64,000 bases of DNA, from contig NZ_CP007151.1 of NCBI RefSeq assembly GCF_000830985.1, positions 1,860,001 to 1,924,000 on the forward strand, in the 5' to 3' direction. Shown here in pieces: positions 1-8,861 of this stretch (the stretch's first letter is position 1; every line of letters starts with the position of its first letter). The notes below the pieces were generated by a model. That model did no database searches and was not told where the DNA came from. It saw nothing but the letters and a program-made list of their open reading frames with translations. A program made the position numbers and the translations under genes. The DNA comes from Marinobacter similis. Its GTDB lineage: Bacteria; Pseudomonadota; Gammaproteobacteria; Pseudomonadales; Oleiphilaceae.

Positions 1-313
1 GAACGTGGAACTGGCGGAACTTGCTGGCATAGGTAGTAAAAGCTTCAGCCACCTGAATGGCCAGCTCCCGCGTTGGTGCCAGCACCAGAATCTGGGGCTC
101 GGTAACGGACGCGTCGATTCGACTCAGCAGCGGCAGGGCAAAAGCCGCAGTTTTACCGGTACCAGTCTGGGCAACACCCAGTAGATGGTTTCCGGCGAGT
201 AGGGCGGGGATGGACTGCGCCTGAATGGGCGACGGTTTTTCATAGCCAACGGCGGTCACGGCTTCAAGTACGGCCGGGTCCAGACCCAGTTCGGCAAAGG
301 ACAATTCTGACAT
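1..313 (-). CDS. DEAD-box ATP-dependent RNA helicase, N-terminal part (cut by window edge)
   Basis: The first 104 residues of a DEAD-box RNA helicase, which unwinds structured RNA using ATP during ribosome assembly or RNA decay. Visible in order are the Q-motif region (GYEKPSPIQ, about residues 24-32), the Walker A loop AQTGTGKT (about 48-55) and motif Ia PTRELA (about 80-85). The ATG at 311-313 gives the usual short N-terminus before the Q motif. The DEAD and SAT motifs and the C-terminal RecA domain lie outside the window, so the subfamily (DeaD/CsdA, RhlB, RhlE or SrmB) cannot be decided. Transcribed leftward, divergent from the thioesterase at 508. Confidence 0.9.
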   Translation of the reverse strand, partial: MSELSFAELGLDPAVLEAVTAVGYEKPSPIQAQSIPALLAGNHLLGVAQTGTGKTAAFALPLLSRIDASVTEPQILVLAPTRELAIQVAEAFTTYASKFRQFHV

Positions 314-340
314 TGATTCACTCGGAATTCGGGAGGTAAG

Positions 341-356
341 GCATTGCAGGCAATGC
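341..356. repeat. Short perfect inverted repeat upstream of the helicase gene
   Basis: GCATTGC-AG-GCAATGC is a 7-bp perfect palindrome with a 2-nt centre, 28 bp before the helicase start codon and inside the divergent intergenic region. The 2-nt spacer is too short for an RNA hairpin loop without opening a pair, so a protein-binding site is as likely as an RNA structure. No regulator can be named. Confidence 0.3.
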
Positions 357-507
357 ATGATGTGACCGCATTATAGCTGCTTTGGCGCTTCTTTAATACG
401 CATATTCCCGTGAACCCTGTAGGTAGTTGCCGGTGCGCCATTATTGCGTTGGCAGCGTAGATACGGCAGTCTCCTTTTTCCCGATAGGTTGCTAACAGGA
501 ATTCAAT

Positions 508-1296
508 ATGACCTTTGATCAGCTGTTGTCTGCGGTACGAGCCGATGAGGAACTTGTCATTCCCCCCAGTTGGGGGCAGGGCCGGGCAAGCTTTGGTGGC
601 CTGGTGGCGGCACTCATGTTTGACCGCATGGAGCATCTGGTCAGTGCCGGGCGGCCGATGCGGTCGTTGCAGGTGTCATTCGTCGGTCCGGTGGAGCCGG
701 GCGTTGGGGCCACCTTCGAAGCCGAGATTCTGCGCGAGGGCAAGGCCGTCAGTCAGGTGCAGGGCCGCATCTTACAGGGTGGCGAGCCGCGCCTGGTCTG
801 TCTCGCCAGCTTTGGTGGCGACCGCCAATCCGCAGTGCAGGTAGATGCACTGCCAGCACCCGGGTGCGAACCGGTCGAGCAGTGCCAGGCATTGCCCTAC
901 ATTCCGGGCGTCACTCCAGATTTCACCCAGCACATCGAGATGCGGTGGGCGTTTGGTCACATGCCTTTCAGTGGTAAAGGCGGCCGTGAGATGGGTGGTT
1001 GGATGCAGTTCCGGGAAACTCCGGAGAGCTTTTCCGACGCTCACATTGTTGCCCTGATTGACGCGTGGCCGCCGGCGGTCCTGCCGCACCTGAGTGGTCC
1101 GGCACCGGCCAGCTCCCTGAGCTGGGCCCTGGACATTGTGCACCCGCGTCCGGCTCTGGAGCCCGGTGACTGGCTGCTCTACAAGGCCAGTATCGACCAG
1201 GCCGGCGCCGGTTATGGCCACACCCAGGCCGGTATCTGGACCGCCAGTGGCGAGCTGGTGGCCCTCAGTCGCCAGACCGTGACGGTCTTTGGCTAA
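508..1296 (+). CDS. Acyl-CoA thioesterase family protein (double hotdog)
   Basis: 262 residues with the layout of the TesB-like/4HBT_3 thioesterase family: an N-terminal hotdog half with the GQGRASFGGLVAALM helix region (about 23-37) and the strand RSLQVSFVGPV, then a second half with a tryptophan-rich segment (MGGWMQFRE, about 170-178) and C-terminal strands ending in a typical SRQTVTVFG. Such proteins hydrolyse acyl-CoA thioesters to free acid and CoA in the cytoplasm. The substrate cannot be read from the sequence. An AGGA ribosome-binding site lies 7-8 nt before the ATG. It stands alone, followed convergently by the dehalogenase homologue. Confidence 0.8.
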   Translation: MTFDQLLSAVRADEELVIPPSWGQGRASFGGLVAALMFDRMEHLVSAGRPMRSLQVSFVGPVEPGVGATFEAEILREGKAVSQVQGRILQGGEPRLVCLASFGGDRQSAVQVDALPAPGCEPVEQCQALPYIPGVTPDFTQHIEMRWAFGHMPFSGKGGREMGGWMQFRETPESFSDAHIVALIDAWPPAVLPHLSGPAPASSLSWALDIVHPRPALEPGDWLLYKASIDQAGAGYGHTQAGIWTASGELVALSRQTVTVFG

Positions 1297-1337
1297 CGGG
1301 GTTGTCGAGAGCTGGAGCGAGGGTGGGAGATCGAAGG

Positions 1338-1361
1338 AAATGGCGGCTCAGGCCGCCATTT
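1338..1361. terminator. Bidirectional hairpin between convergent thioesterase and dehalogenase genes
   Basis: A perfect 10-bp stem, AAATGGCGGC / GCCGCCATTT, with a TCAG loop. It includes the dehalogenase stop codon (1348-1350). The A/T ends of the stem provide short T tracts in both directions. It sits exactly between two convergent genes, as expected for a shared terminator. Confidence 0.55.
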
Positions 1362-2246
1362 CTGCTTTCATCGCGTCGATTACAATGCGCGCGAAATCGT
1401 CCGGCGAATCTTCCTGCAGGAAATGACCGCCCCGCAGCGTAATGTGGGGCTGACCGTGGGCACCGGGAATCCGGCGCTGCATATGGCGGTCGCCGCCGCG
1501 GGTGATCGGGTCGCCACTGCTGAAACAGGTGATGAAGGCTTGCGCCATTTCTCCAGCACCCGCCAGGCGTCTCTGTTCGCCGCTCCGGAAGGATCGTCGC
1601 TGGATAGCGGAACCAGTCGGGGGAAGGCTCGGGCACCGGCCTTGTAGTCCGCTGACGGGAAGGGTGCCTCGTAGGCGGCCAGTTCGGCCTTGGTCAGTGT
1701 GCGCTCGGTGCCCAGCTGAACAATGCGGCCGATGGGAAACCAGGGGCTGTGGCCAGCGAAGGCCTTCCAAAGTGAAAACACCGTCGGTACCGTTTCCTCG
1801 CCCGTGGGCAGCATGCCATTGCCAACAATGATCCGGCTGAAGCGGTGCGAGTGCTCGGCGGCCAGTCTCAGTCCCAGCAGTGAGCCCCAGTTCTGACACA
1901 CCAGCGTGACATTACGCAGGTCCAATTCTTCCAGCCAGGCGCTCAGCCATGCCATGTGGCGGTCGTAGCTGTAGTCCTCAACCTCCGCCGGCTTGTCAGA
2001 CTTGCCAAAACCAACCAGATCCGGGGCAAGAACCCGGTGTCCGGCGTTGGCAACCAGCGGAATCATGTGCCGGTATAGGTAAGACCAGGATGGTTCTCCA
2101 TGCAGCATCAGCACCGGTGAAGCCGTCTTCGGCCCCTCGTCCACATAGTGCATCCTCAGATTAGGTGCTACTTCCAGGTAATGTGGAGCGAACGGGTAAT
2201 CCGGAAGACCTGCGAAGCGGGCTTCATCGGTTCTCAGAATACGCAT
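1348..2246 (-). CDS. Haloalkane dehalogenase homologue (alpha/beta hydrolase), frameshifted, Asn at nucleophile position
   Basis: About 299 residues after correction, the size of subfamily I haloalkane dehalogenases. The N-terminal HGEPSWSYLYR oxyanion motif (about 49-59), the cap domain (LPTGEE onward) and the C-terminal GGHFLQED catalytic-His motif are recognisable, as is the acid loop SSGDPITRGGD. The nucleophile elbow reads VCQNWGS: residue 119 is Asn (codon AAC, complement of 1890-1892) where the family has Asp, while the halide-binding Trp120 is kept. The reading frame breaks near 1537, where one base is missing between KP and FITCF. As written it may not hydrolyse halides by the normal covalent route. 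The start ATG at 2246 is preceded by an AGGA. Confidence 0.75.
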
Positions 2247-2396
2247 ACCATCGACTGTCCTGACTGATGGGGTGGTGATTGCCGGAGACTGCCGGTCCCG
2301 AAAGACGGGCCGATTCAGACAATCGTCGAAGATCAGGATAAATCAGATGGAAAATTTGTGTGTTTGAGTTGCGTAACAGAGCGTTGCCGCTTTGAA

Positions 2397-2651
2397 TCAG
2401 GACGCGATGCCGAACAGCTGTTCCGGGTTGTCAATGTGGGCCATGGCCGCATCGCAGCAGTTCACCGCGCCGCAGTCGTCGGCAGAACAGAGTCCGATGG
2501 TCTGGCATTCGGCGTCCTGATGATTGTCGCCCTCATTCCGGAAGATCCGGGCCCGGGACAGAATCGAACGGCAGTGGCCGCAGAGTAGGGTGGGTACGGC
2601 GCTGCCCTCGGCCAGGTGGGCGGTGTAGATTTGATGATCATTCATAGTCAT
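2397..2651 (-). CDS. Small cysteine-rich hypothetical protein
   Basis: 84 residues, not recognised. It holds a CGHC pair (about 24-27) and further cysteines in AECQTIGLC and DDCGAVNCC, eight in all, suggesting metal or Fe-S binding; this is inference from spacing only. The start is well supported: a consensus AGGAGG (complement of 2658-2663) lies 6 nt before the ATG at 2651. There is no signal peptide, so it is probably cytoplasmic. It is monocistronic, with 150 bp to the dehalogenase gene. The strong ribosome-binding site and flanking spacing argue that it is expressed. Confidence 0.6.
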   Translation of the reverse strand: MTMNDHQIYTAHLAEGSAVPTLLCGHCRSILSRARIFRNEGDNHQDAECQTIGLCSADDCGAVNCCDAAMAHIDNPEQLFGIAS

Positions 2652-2735
2652 ATTTATCCTCCTGATACATCCAACCTAGGGACGGAGTGTGACAATTTAA
2701 AGATTAGGTCCCTTGTTAAGACTTAGTGTTACGCC

Positions 2736-3079
2736 TCAGTTGTCCGGATCGACCACCGGTCGACGGTTGGAGCGCTTGTCTTCCCAATCAAGCGCCTTCG
2801 GATCGTACCAGCCGATGGCCCGGAGTACCTTTTCCCGGGTGGTCGGCGACAGGGTTGGCCAGAGTTCGTGAAAATCGTCCAGACCAAGCTCCCGCTGCCG
2901 CAGCTGTTTGCTTTGCAGCCGGTTGATGGTACGCGGCAGTTGTAAGGCCTCGCCCAACTGACTGGCACTAGCACCTCCTGTCCCATCACCTTGCGGCGGT
3001 GGGTACGGGCGGCAAGAACCCGGCGCAATTCGACGGCGGCTTCCAGAGCAGTTTCCGGCGTAAACGTTTCCAATTCCAA
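2736..3079 (-). CDS. Hypothetical protein with a possible helix-turn-helix, frameshifted
   Basis: Two overlapping reading frames look like one protein of about 115 residues. The first part (ELETFTPETALEAAVELRRV) runs from near 3079 in one frame; the second continues as SASQLGEALQLPRT, then an acidic linker and WYDPKALDWEDKRSNRRP to the stop at 2736. The join lies about 2980-2995 and needs one extra base. SASQLGEALQLPRT resembles the first helices of a helix-turn-helix. The only in-frame start near the beginning is TTG at 3079 or 3073, so the true start may be further upstream in another frame. Function unknown. Confidence 0.4.
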
Positions 3080-3232
3080 CAGTAGAACCTGTCTCAGTTT
3101 AGCTGATCAATAACCGACCACTATACCCCTAAGAAGCTACAGTGGCCACGTTGCCGTGATAGGCTAAGCTCATCCCCCGGCTGATACCACCGTGGGCCCG
3201 TCTTCGCTTCTTGGTCAGGAATACCCAGAACT

Positions 3233-4330
3233 ATGTACGCAAAACTTGAAACACGGACTTTTCTCGCAATGCTGGTGGGCGTGTCCCTGGCTTTTGTGTT
3301 GCTGATGAAGCCGTTTTTTGGCCCTATTTTCTGGGCCGTGGCTATCGCGCTCATCTTTCATCCCGTGCAGCAGCTGTTGGTACGAAAGCTAGGGGAGCGC
3401 CCGAATCTCATTGCCTTTATCACTCTGATCATCTGCATGGTGATTGTGGTGATCCCCGTGCTGGTGTTGGTCACCTCCCTGATCGCCGAGGGTGTTGGCC
3501 TGTACCAGCGAATCCAGAGCGGCGAAATACGCCCGGGTGAGTACGTTGACCAGGTTAACCGGGCGTTCCCGGCCATCCAGGCGTTTCTCGCGCCTTTCGA
3601 TATCAGTTTTGAAGAACTTCGGGACCGGGTCGTCAGCCTGTTCGTGGGCGGCAGCCAGTTCCTGGCAAAGCAGGCACTGGGGGTCGGCCAGAATACCTTC
3701 CAGTTTTTCCTAGGCCTGGCACTGATGGTGTACCTGGCGTTTTTCCTGCTGCGGGACGGCAGCAAATTGGTGGAGTTGCTGATCAAGGCGCTGCCGCTGG
3801 GGGATGAGCGCGAGCGTTTGTTGTTTGCCAAGTTTGCCGAGGTCACCCGGGCCACGGTTAAAGGCAACCTGTTGATCGCCATCATCCAGGGTGCCCTGGG
3901 TGGTCTGATCTTCTGGGTTCTGGGGATCAAGGGCGCGCTGTTGTGGGGCGTGGTCATGGCCATCGTTTCTTTGTTGCCGGCGGTGGGCGCAGCGCTGGTC
4001 TGGGTGCCGGCCGCCATTTACCTGGCCGCGATTGGAGACATGGTGGAGGCGACCATTCTGACCATCTTCGGTGTGGTGGTGATTGGGCTGGCGGATAACC
4101 TGCTGCGCCCGGTCTTGGTGGGCCGGGACACCAAGCTGCCGGATTACATGGTGCTGCTGTCGACACTGGGTGGCATCGTCATGTTCGGGGTCAATGGGTT
4201 TGTCATGGGGCCGCTGGTGGCCGCACTGTTCATGGCCTTTTGGGGCATCTTTATCCGGGAGTTTGGTGAAGAGTCCCATCGGCAGTCGTCAGTTACGGTG
4301 CCGAATCGTCAGGATGAGGATTCGGCCTGA
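3233..4330 (+). CDS. AI-2E family (PerM/TqsA-like) membrane transporter
   Basis: 365 residues, an integral inner-membrane protein of the AI-2E transporter family (PF01594). Hydrophobic segments lie near residues 10-45 (a hairpin of two), 60-85, 155-175 and in a cluster between 205 and 345, with the soluble insert (about 90-150) typical of the family. The conserved region GALGGLIFWVLGIKGALLWG and the DNLLRPVLVG motif are clear. Family members have been linked to autoinducer-2 or other small-molecule and ion transport, so the substrate is not predictable. An AGGAA lies upstream of the ATG. It is not in an obvious operon. Confidence 0.85.
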   Translation: MYAKLETRTFLAMLVGVSLAFVLLMKPFFGPIFWAVAIALIFHPVQQLLVRKLGERPNLIAFITLIICMVIVVIPVLVLVTSLIAEGVGLYQRIQSGEIRPGEYVDQVNRAFPAIQAFLAPFDISFEELRDRVVSLFVGGSQFLAKQALGVGQNTFQFFLGLALMVYLAFFLLRDGSKLVELLIKALPLGDERERLLFAKFAEVTRATVKGNLLIAIIQGALGGLIFWVLGIKGALLWGVVMAIVSLLPAVGAALVWVPAAIYLAAIGDMVEATILTIFGVVVIGLADNLLRPVLVGRDTKLPDYMVLLSTLGGIVMFGVNGFVMGPLVAALFMAFWGIFIREFGEESHRQSSVTVPNRQDEDSA

Positions 4331-4461
4331 CGTACGCCGCATCGCCCGGGGTGCGCAAAGATGAAAATGTGGTAAGGTTTCAGCGTTTGCCTCGTAGATC
4401 GTGCAGAGGGGCACCTCAACATAACAAGACCAGTGTATCGATGAGATCAGGAGTAATGCAG

Positions 4462-4878
4462 GTGAGTAATACAAAAAAAATGACCAACAATCTGGGGCGT
4501 CTGGCGATCGCTGCCGGCACCGTAATGATGCTCGGGCTGGCTCCCGCGGTTTCTGCCAACAACACCGTAGCCGTTAAAAATGCGCTCTACGGGGCTGGCT
4601 ATGAAATCCAGAATGTCAGTGCCCAGATGGACGACTCAACCCGCGCAGCGCTGACCGAGTTCCAGAAGGATAACGGTCTGCAGGCCACCGGTACGCTTGA
4701 TGAAGAGACCAAGAAGGCCCTGGGCATGATCTCGGTGCAGGTTGCTGCGGCATCGAACGGTTCCAGCCAGTCTGCGAGCAACGACGACGCTTCGAATTCC
4801 TCGGCGTCAGTTGAGACCGACGACAAGACTGAGGGCGCCATTGAAGAAGATGAGGAAGGCGGCTGGTCGCTCTGGTAA
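4462..4878 (+). CDS. Exported peptidoglycan-binding domain protein
   Basis: About 138 residues: a cleavable signal peptide (hydrophobic LAIAAGTVMMLGLAPAVSA, ending about residue 30), one peptidoglycan_binding_1-like three-helix domain (VAVKNALYGAGYEIQN ... TGTLDEETKKALG, about 35-85) and a low-complexity Ser/Asp/Glu-rich tail ending GGWSLW. It is probably a periplasmic cell-wall binder. The start chosen is GTG at 4462, 8 nt after an AGGAG (4449-4453); an in-frame ATG at 4456 lies too close to that site, and upstream in-frame codons have no ribosome-binding site. A strong terminator follows. Confidence 0.7.
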   Translation: MSNTKKMTNNLGRLAIAAGTVMMLGLAPAVSANNTVAVKNALYGAGYEIQNVSAQMDDSTRAALTEFQKDNGLQATGTLDEETKKALGMISVQVAAASNGSSQSASNDDASNSSASVETDDKTEGAIEEDEEGGWSLW

Positions 4879-4890
4879 ACCGGCAAGAAT

Positions 4891-4928
4891 AAAAAAAGCC
4901 CGCCAGGTGCACCTGAGCGGGCTTTTTT
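4891..4928. terminator. Bidirectional rho-independent terminator
   Basis: A-tract, GCCCGC, the self-complementary CAGGTG/CACCTG, then GCGGGC and TTTTTT. A 12-bp GC-rich stem flanked by A6 and T6 works on both strands, closing the peptidoglycan-binding gene (+) and ilvD (-). Confidence 0.9.
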
Positions 4929-4944
4929 GTGGGTCAGTGACAAC

Positions 4945-6781
4945 TCAGTCGAGTTTGCTGAGATCCCGGACCGCGCCCTTGTCCGCGCTGGTAGCCAGCA
5001 GGGCGTAGGCTTTCAGTGCCGCAGAGACCTTGCGGTCCCGGGCTAGTTCAGGCTTCCAGCCTTTGGCATCGCGGGCTTCACGACGACGGTCCAGCTCGTG
5101 CTGGTCCAGCTCCACATTGATGGTGCGGTTCGGAATGTCGATGCGGATGCGATCACCTGTCTCAAGCAGACCGATGGCGCCGCCGGCGGCCGCTTCCGGA
5201 GACGCGTGGCCAATAGACAGGCCGGATGTGCCGCCGGAGAACCGGCCGTCAGTCAGCAGCGCGCAGTCCTTGCCCAGGCCCTTGGATTTCAGGTAGCTGG
5301 TGGGGTAGAGCATTTCCTGCATGCCCGGCCCGCCCTTGGGACCCTCATAGCGAATGATCACCACCTCACCGGGCAAAACCTCATCGCTGAGGATGCCGGC
5401 CACGGCAGAATCCTGGCTTTCAAATACCCGTGCCGTGCCCTCGAATACGAAGATGCTCTCGTCCACGCCTGCGGTCTTCACTACGCAGCCGTCCAGGGCG
5501 ATGTTGCCGTAAAGCACCGCCAGGCCACCCTCGGAGGAGTAGGCGTGTTCGACGGCCCGGATGCACCCGGTCTCACGATCGCCGTCCAGTGTTGGCCAGC
5601 GTGTGCTCTGGCTGAAGGCGGTCTGGGTCGGGATGCCGGCAGGTCCGGCCTTGTAGAACTCCACTACGTTCGCCGGTGGTGACCGCATGATATCCCAGGT
5701 CTCCAGGGCTTCCTTCATAGTCTTGCTATGCACGGTGGGCAGGTCCGTGTTGATCAGGCCACCTCGCTCCAGTTCCCCGAGGATGCCCATGATGCCGCCG
5801 GCACGGTGGACATCTTCCATGTGGTATTTCGGGGAGTTTGGAGCCACCTTGCACAGCTGCGGCACCCTGCGGGACAGCTGGTCAATCTCGTTCAGGGTAA
5901 ACGGCACGCCGCCTTCCTGGGCTGCAGCCAGCAGGTGCAGTATGGTGTTGGTGGAGCCACCCATGGCGATGTCCATCACCATGGCATTTTCGAAGGCCGC
6001 CATGGAAGCGATGCTCAGGGGCAGTACCGAAGCGTCGTCTTCCTCGTAATAGCGCCGCGCATTCTCCACAATCTGACGACCGGCGTTCAGAAACAGCTGC
6101 TCCCGATCGGCGTGGGTGGCTAGCATGGAGCCATTGCCGGGCAGTGCCAGGCCGATGGCCTCGGTCAGGCAATTCATGGAGTTGGCAGTAAACATGCCAG
6201 AGCAGGAGCCGCAGGTGGGGCAGGCGCTGCGCTCGTACTCGGCCACAGTTTCGTCGTCGGCATTCGGGTCGGCCGCGATCACCATGGCATCGACCAGGTC
6301 CAGCTTGTGTTCAGAAAGTTTAGTTTTGCCGGCTTCCATCGGGCCACCGGAAACAAAGATCGTCGGTATGTTCAGGCGCATGGCAGCCATCAGCATGCCC
6401 GGAGTGATCTTGTCGCAGTTGGAAATGCACACCAGAGCGTCGGCGCAGTGGGCGTTGACCATGTACTCGACGGAGTCGGCGATGATCTCCCGGGACGGCA
6501 GGGAGTACAGCATGCCCGTCGTGGCCCATGGCGATACCGTCGTCCACGGCGATGGTGTTGAATTCCTTGGCGACACCACCGGCCTGTTCAATTTCGCGGC
6601 AGACCAGCTGCCCCAGGTCTTTCAGATGAACGTGGCCGGGTACGAATTGGGTAAAGGAGTTGGCAACCGCAATGATGGGCTTGCCAAAATCTCCGTCTTT
6701 CATACCAGTGGCGCGCCAGAGGGCGCGGGCACCGGCCATGTTCCGACCGGCGGTGGAAGTCCGCGAACGATACTGAGGCAT
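4945..6781 (-). CDS. ilvD: Dihydroxy-acid dehydratase, one-base frameshift
   Basis: Catalyses dehydration of 2,3-dihydroxy acids to 2-oxo acids, the third common step of valine and isoleucine synthesis, in the cytoplasm. About 611 residues after correction, against 616 in E. coli. The N-terminus [19 protein letters not shown] and the Fe-S cysteine regions [12 protein letters not shown] and [11 protein letters not shown] are present. The frame breaks at 6515-6517, where an extra C (G on the coding strand) turns the family motif GHDGMLYSLP into another frame; removing it joins the two halves exactly. It is one of the few insertions in the window. The start at 6781 is the family start. Single gene facing the HDOD gene divergently. 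Confidence 0.92.
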
Positions 6782-6954
6782 GATGTTCTGATCTCTCTGT
6801 GTTTACCGGATGATGGTTGTTGGTTGGCGTTGTGCAGCGTTAAAGGATACCAGATTAGACACCTATCGCATGGTTGTTTTGGCGGGCGGCGCTTACAATG
6901 AAGAACAGGAATCAATCATCGTCACTGGATCGGGATGATACAAGGAGCTTGCCT

Positions 6955-8220
6955 ATGGCCGGCGAGGACAGCCTGCCTTTTCGTCGTCTTAGAGAATTCC
7001 ATCCGTTGAATCGGCTTACCGATGCGCAACTGGTTTTGCTGGCCAGTCGCGCTGAGCGCCGCACCTTCGGCTCGGGTCAGAGAGTGGTTGAGAAGGGCGT
7101 CAGGGACGGTCTCGATTTCTTCCTGATCACCGGCAAGGTCGAGTTGGAGTCGGTGGACGGGCGGAAAACGCAGATAGAGGCAGAGTCGGATGCGGCACTC
7201 AACCCCATCGCCAGACTGCAGCCACGGATGTACGACGTGATTGCGGTCAAACTGTGCGAATTCCTTATCGTCGAGCAGGATATCCTGAACCAGATGCTGC
7301 GTTCGGCGCCGGTAGAGCCGGAAGGGATGGGCTCGAACGAATCCCTGGCCACTGAGGTCAGCGGGGGCAATGACGAGAGCGAGCTGCTGATGGAGTTTTA
7401 CTCTGAGCTGCGTTCAAATCAGATCAAGCTGCCCAGTGTGCCGGACGTCGCCTGGAAGGTGCGTCGGGCGGTGGACCGGGACGACTCCACTGCCGAGCTG
7501 GTGGCCAATGCGGTTTCAGCGGATCCCTCCATTGCTGTCAAACTGGTGCGGGCCTGCAACAGTCCGCTTTACAGGGGCTTCAGTGACGTTCGAACCGTGC
7601 GTGAGGCGGTCGTCCGTTTAGGCATGCACACCACCCGTCAGCTGGTGACGGTGTTTTCCATGCGGGAGGTGTTCAAGACGCGCCAGCCTGCGCTGCAGCA
7701 GGAAATGGAACGATTGTGGCGGCATTCCCGGGAAATGGCGGCGCTGTGCTGGGTGCTCGCCGATCATGCCACCCGGTTAAACCCGGAAGAAGCTATGCTG
7801 GCGGGCCTGCTGCATGACATAGGTGTGGTACCGGTTCTGGTTCAGGCGGAGCACCATGCTGGCCTGTTTGCCAACCCGGATAATCTGCACCATGCCATCA
7901 GCGAGCTGCGCGCCGATGTTGGCACGGCGGTGCTGGAAAACTGGGGCTTCCCGACGCCGTTCATCGAGGCTGTGCGCCACGCGGAGAGCTGGGACTATGA
8001 GTGCCGGTCGGCCGAGCCCCAGCTCACGGACGTGGTCATTGTGGCGCAGTTGCACTCGATGATCGGATCCCAGCAGAATGCCGGGCTGCCGTGCTTTGAT
8101 CAGGTACCCGCCTATCGTCGGCTGGGTGAGTTGGAACTGAATGCGTCGAGGAGTCTGCAGCTTCTCACGGAAGCCCGTGCCCGGGTAGATGAAGTGCAAC
8201 AGTTGCTGTCAATTCGATGA
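6955..8220 (+). CDS. HDOD-domain signalling protein with N-terminal cyclic-nucleotide-binding-like domain
   Basis: 421 residues. Residues about 20-120 look like a cNMP-binding/Crp-type beta-barrel (LASRAERRTFGSGQRVVEKG, FFLITGKVELE). Residues about 160-360 form an HDOD domain beginning LPSVPDVAWKVRRAV and including the family's LVRACNSPLYRG and AGLLHDIGVVPVL (HD about 286-287). HDOD proteins are non-catalytic relatives of HD-GYP proteins that act as scaffolds in c-di-GMP and stress signalling. The ATG at 6955 is chosen for its AAGGAG (6942-6947) at 7 nt; an upstream in-frame ATG lacks this. The next gene starts 53 bp downstream and may be cotranscribed. Confidence 0.85.
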   Translation: MAGEDSLPFRRLREFHPLNRLTDAQLVLLASRAERRTFGSGQRVVEKGVRDGLDFFLITGKVELESVDGRKTQIEAESDAALNPIARLQPRMYDVIAVKLCEFLIVEQDILNQMLRSAPVEPEGMGSNESLATEVSGGNDESELLMEFYSELRSNQIKLPSVPDVAWKVRRAVDRDDSTAELVANAVSADPSIAVKLVRACNSPLYRGFSDVRTVREAVVRLGMHTTRQLVTVFSMREVFKTRQPALQQEMERLWRHSREMAALCWVLADHATRLNPEEAMLAGLLHDIGVVPVLVQAEHHAGLFANPDNLHHAISELRADVGTAVLENWGFPTPFIEAVRHAESWDYECRSAEPQLTDVVIVAQLHSMIGSQQNAGLPCFDQVPAYRRLGELELNASRSLQLLTEARARVDEVQQLLSIR

Positions 8221-8272
8221 CCTTGTTGGGTCTGTTTACTTTGGAGTCCACCTCTCGGTGACCTGTACTGAT

Positions 8273-8850
8273 ATGAATGTACCGCTCTTTCCGCTGAATT
8301 CCATTGTCCTCCCTCGGGGGCGGATACCCCTGCAGCTGTTTGAGCCGCGTTACATCGACATGCTGACCCGGTGTATGAAAGAAGATCGAGGCTTTGTTGT
8401 CGTGCTGCTGCGCGATGGCGCCGAAGTTGGCCCGACCGCGTCGTTCTATGACATCGGCACTTACGTTCGCATCATTGATTTTCAGCAACTGGAGAACGGT
8501 TTGCTGGGCATCACGGTGGAGGGGGCGGCCAAGGTCACCGTGGTCAGGAGTTGGCAGCAGGAGGATGGTCTCAACGTCGGCGATGTCGAGGTTTTGCTCG
8601 ATGAGGCTGACAGCGAAGTGCCGGACCGGTTTAACGAACTGCCGTCGGTGCTCCGGGCGCTGTTCCGGCACCCGGTGGTGCGGGATCTGGATATGGACGT
8701 GGACTATGGCGATGCCCGACACGTTGGCTGGCGCCTGACCGAGCTGTTGCCCCTCGATAAGCAGGAAAAGCAGCGTCTGGTTGAATTGCAGGACCCGCTG
8801 GAGCGGCTGAGCGTCTGCAGGAATTGCTGGAGGCTCTGGAAGAGGGCTGA
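8273..8850 (+). CDS. Lon N-terminal (LON substrate-binding) domain protein, frameshifted near its end
   Basis: About 192 residues consisting only of a LON substrate-binding domain (PF02190): MNVPLFPLNSIVLPRGRIPL, then the LFEPRYIDMLTRCM motif and the GTYVRIIDFQQLENGLLGITV strand pair. There is no AAA+ ATPase or protease domain, so it is a stand-alone domain of the kind common in proteobacteria, of unknown role in protein handling. A G is missing near 8808, and restoring it gives the coiled tail LERLQELLEALEEG and the stop at 8848-8850. The ATG at 8273 begins exactly at the family start. It follows the HDOD gene closely. Confidence 0.8.
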
Positions 8851-8861
8851 AACCAGAGACT

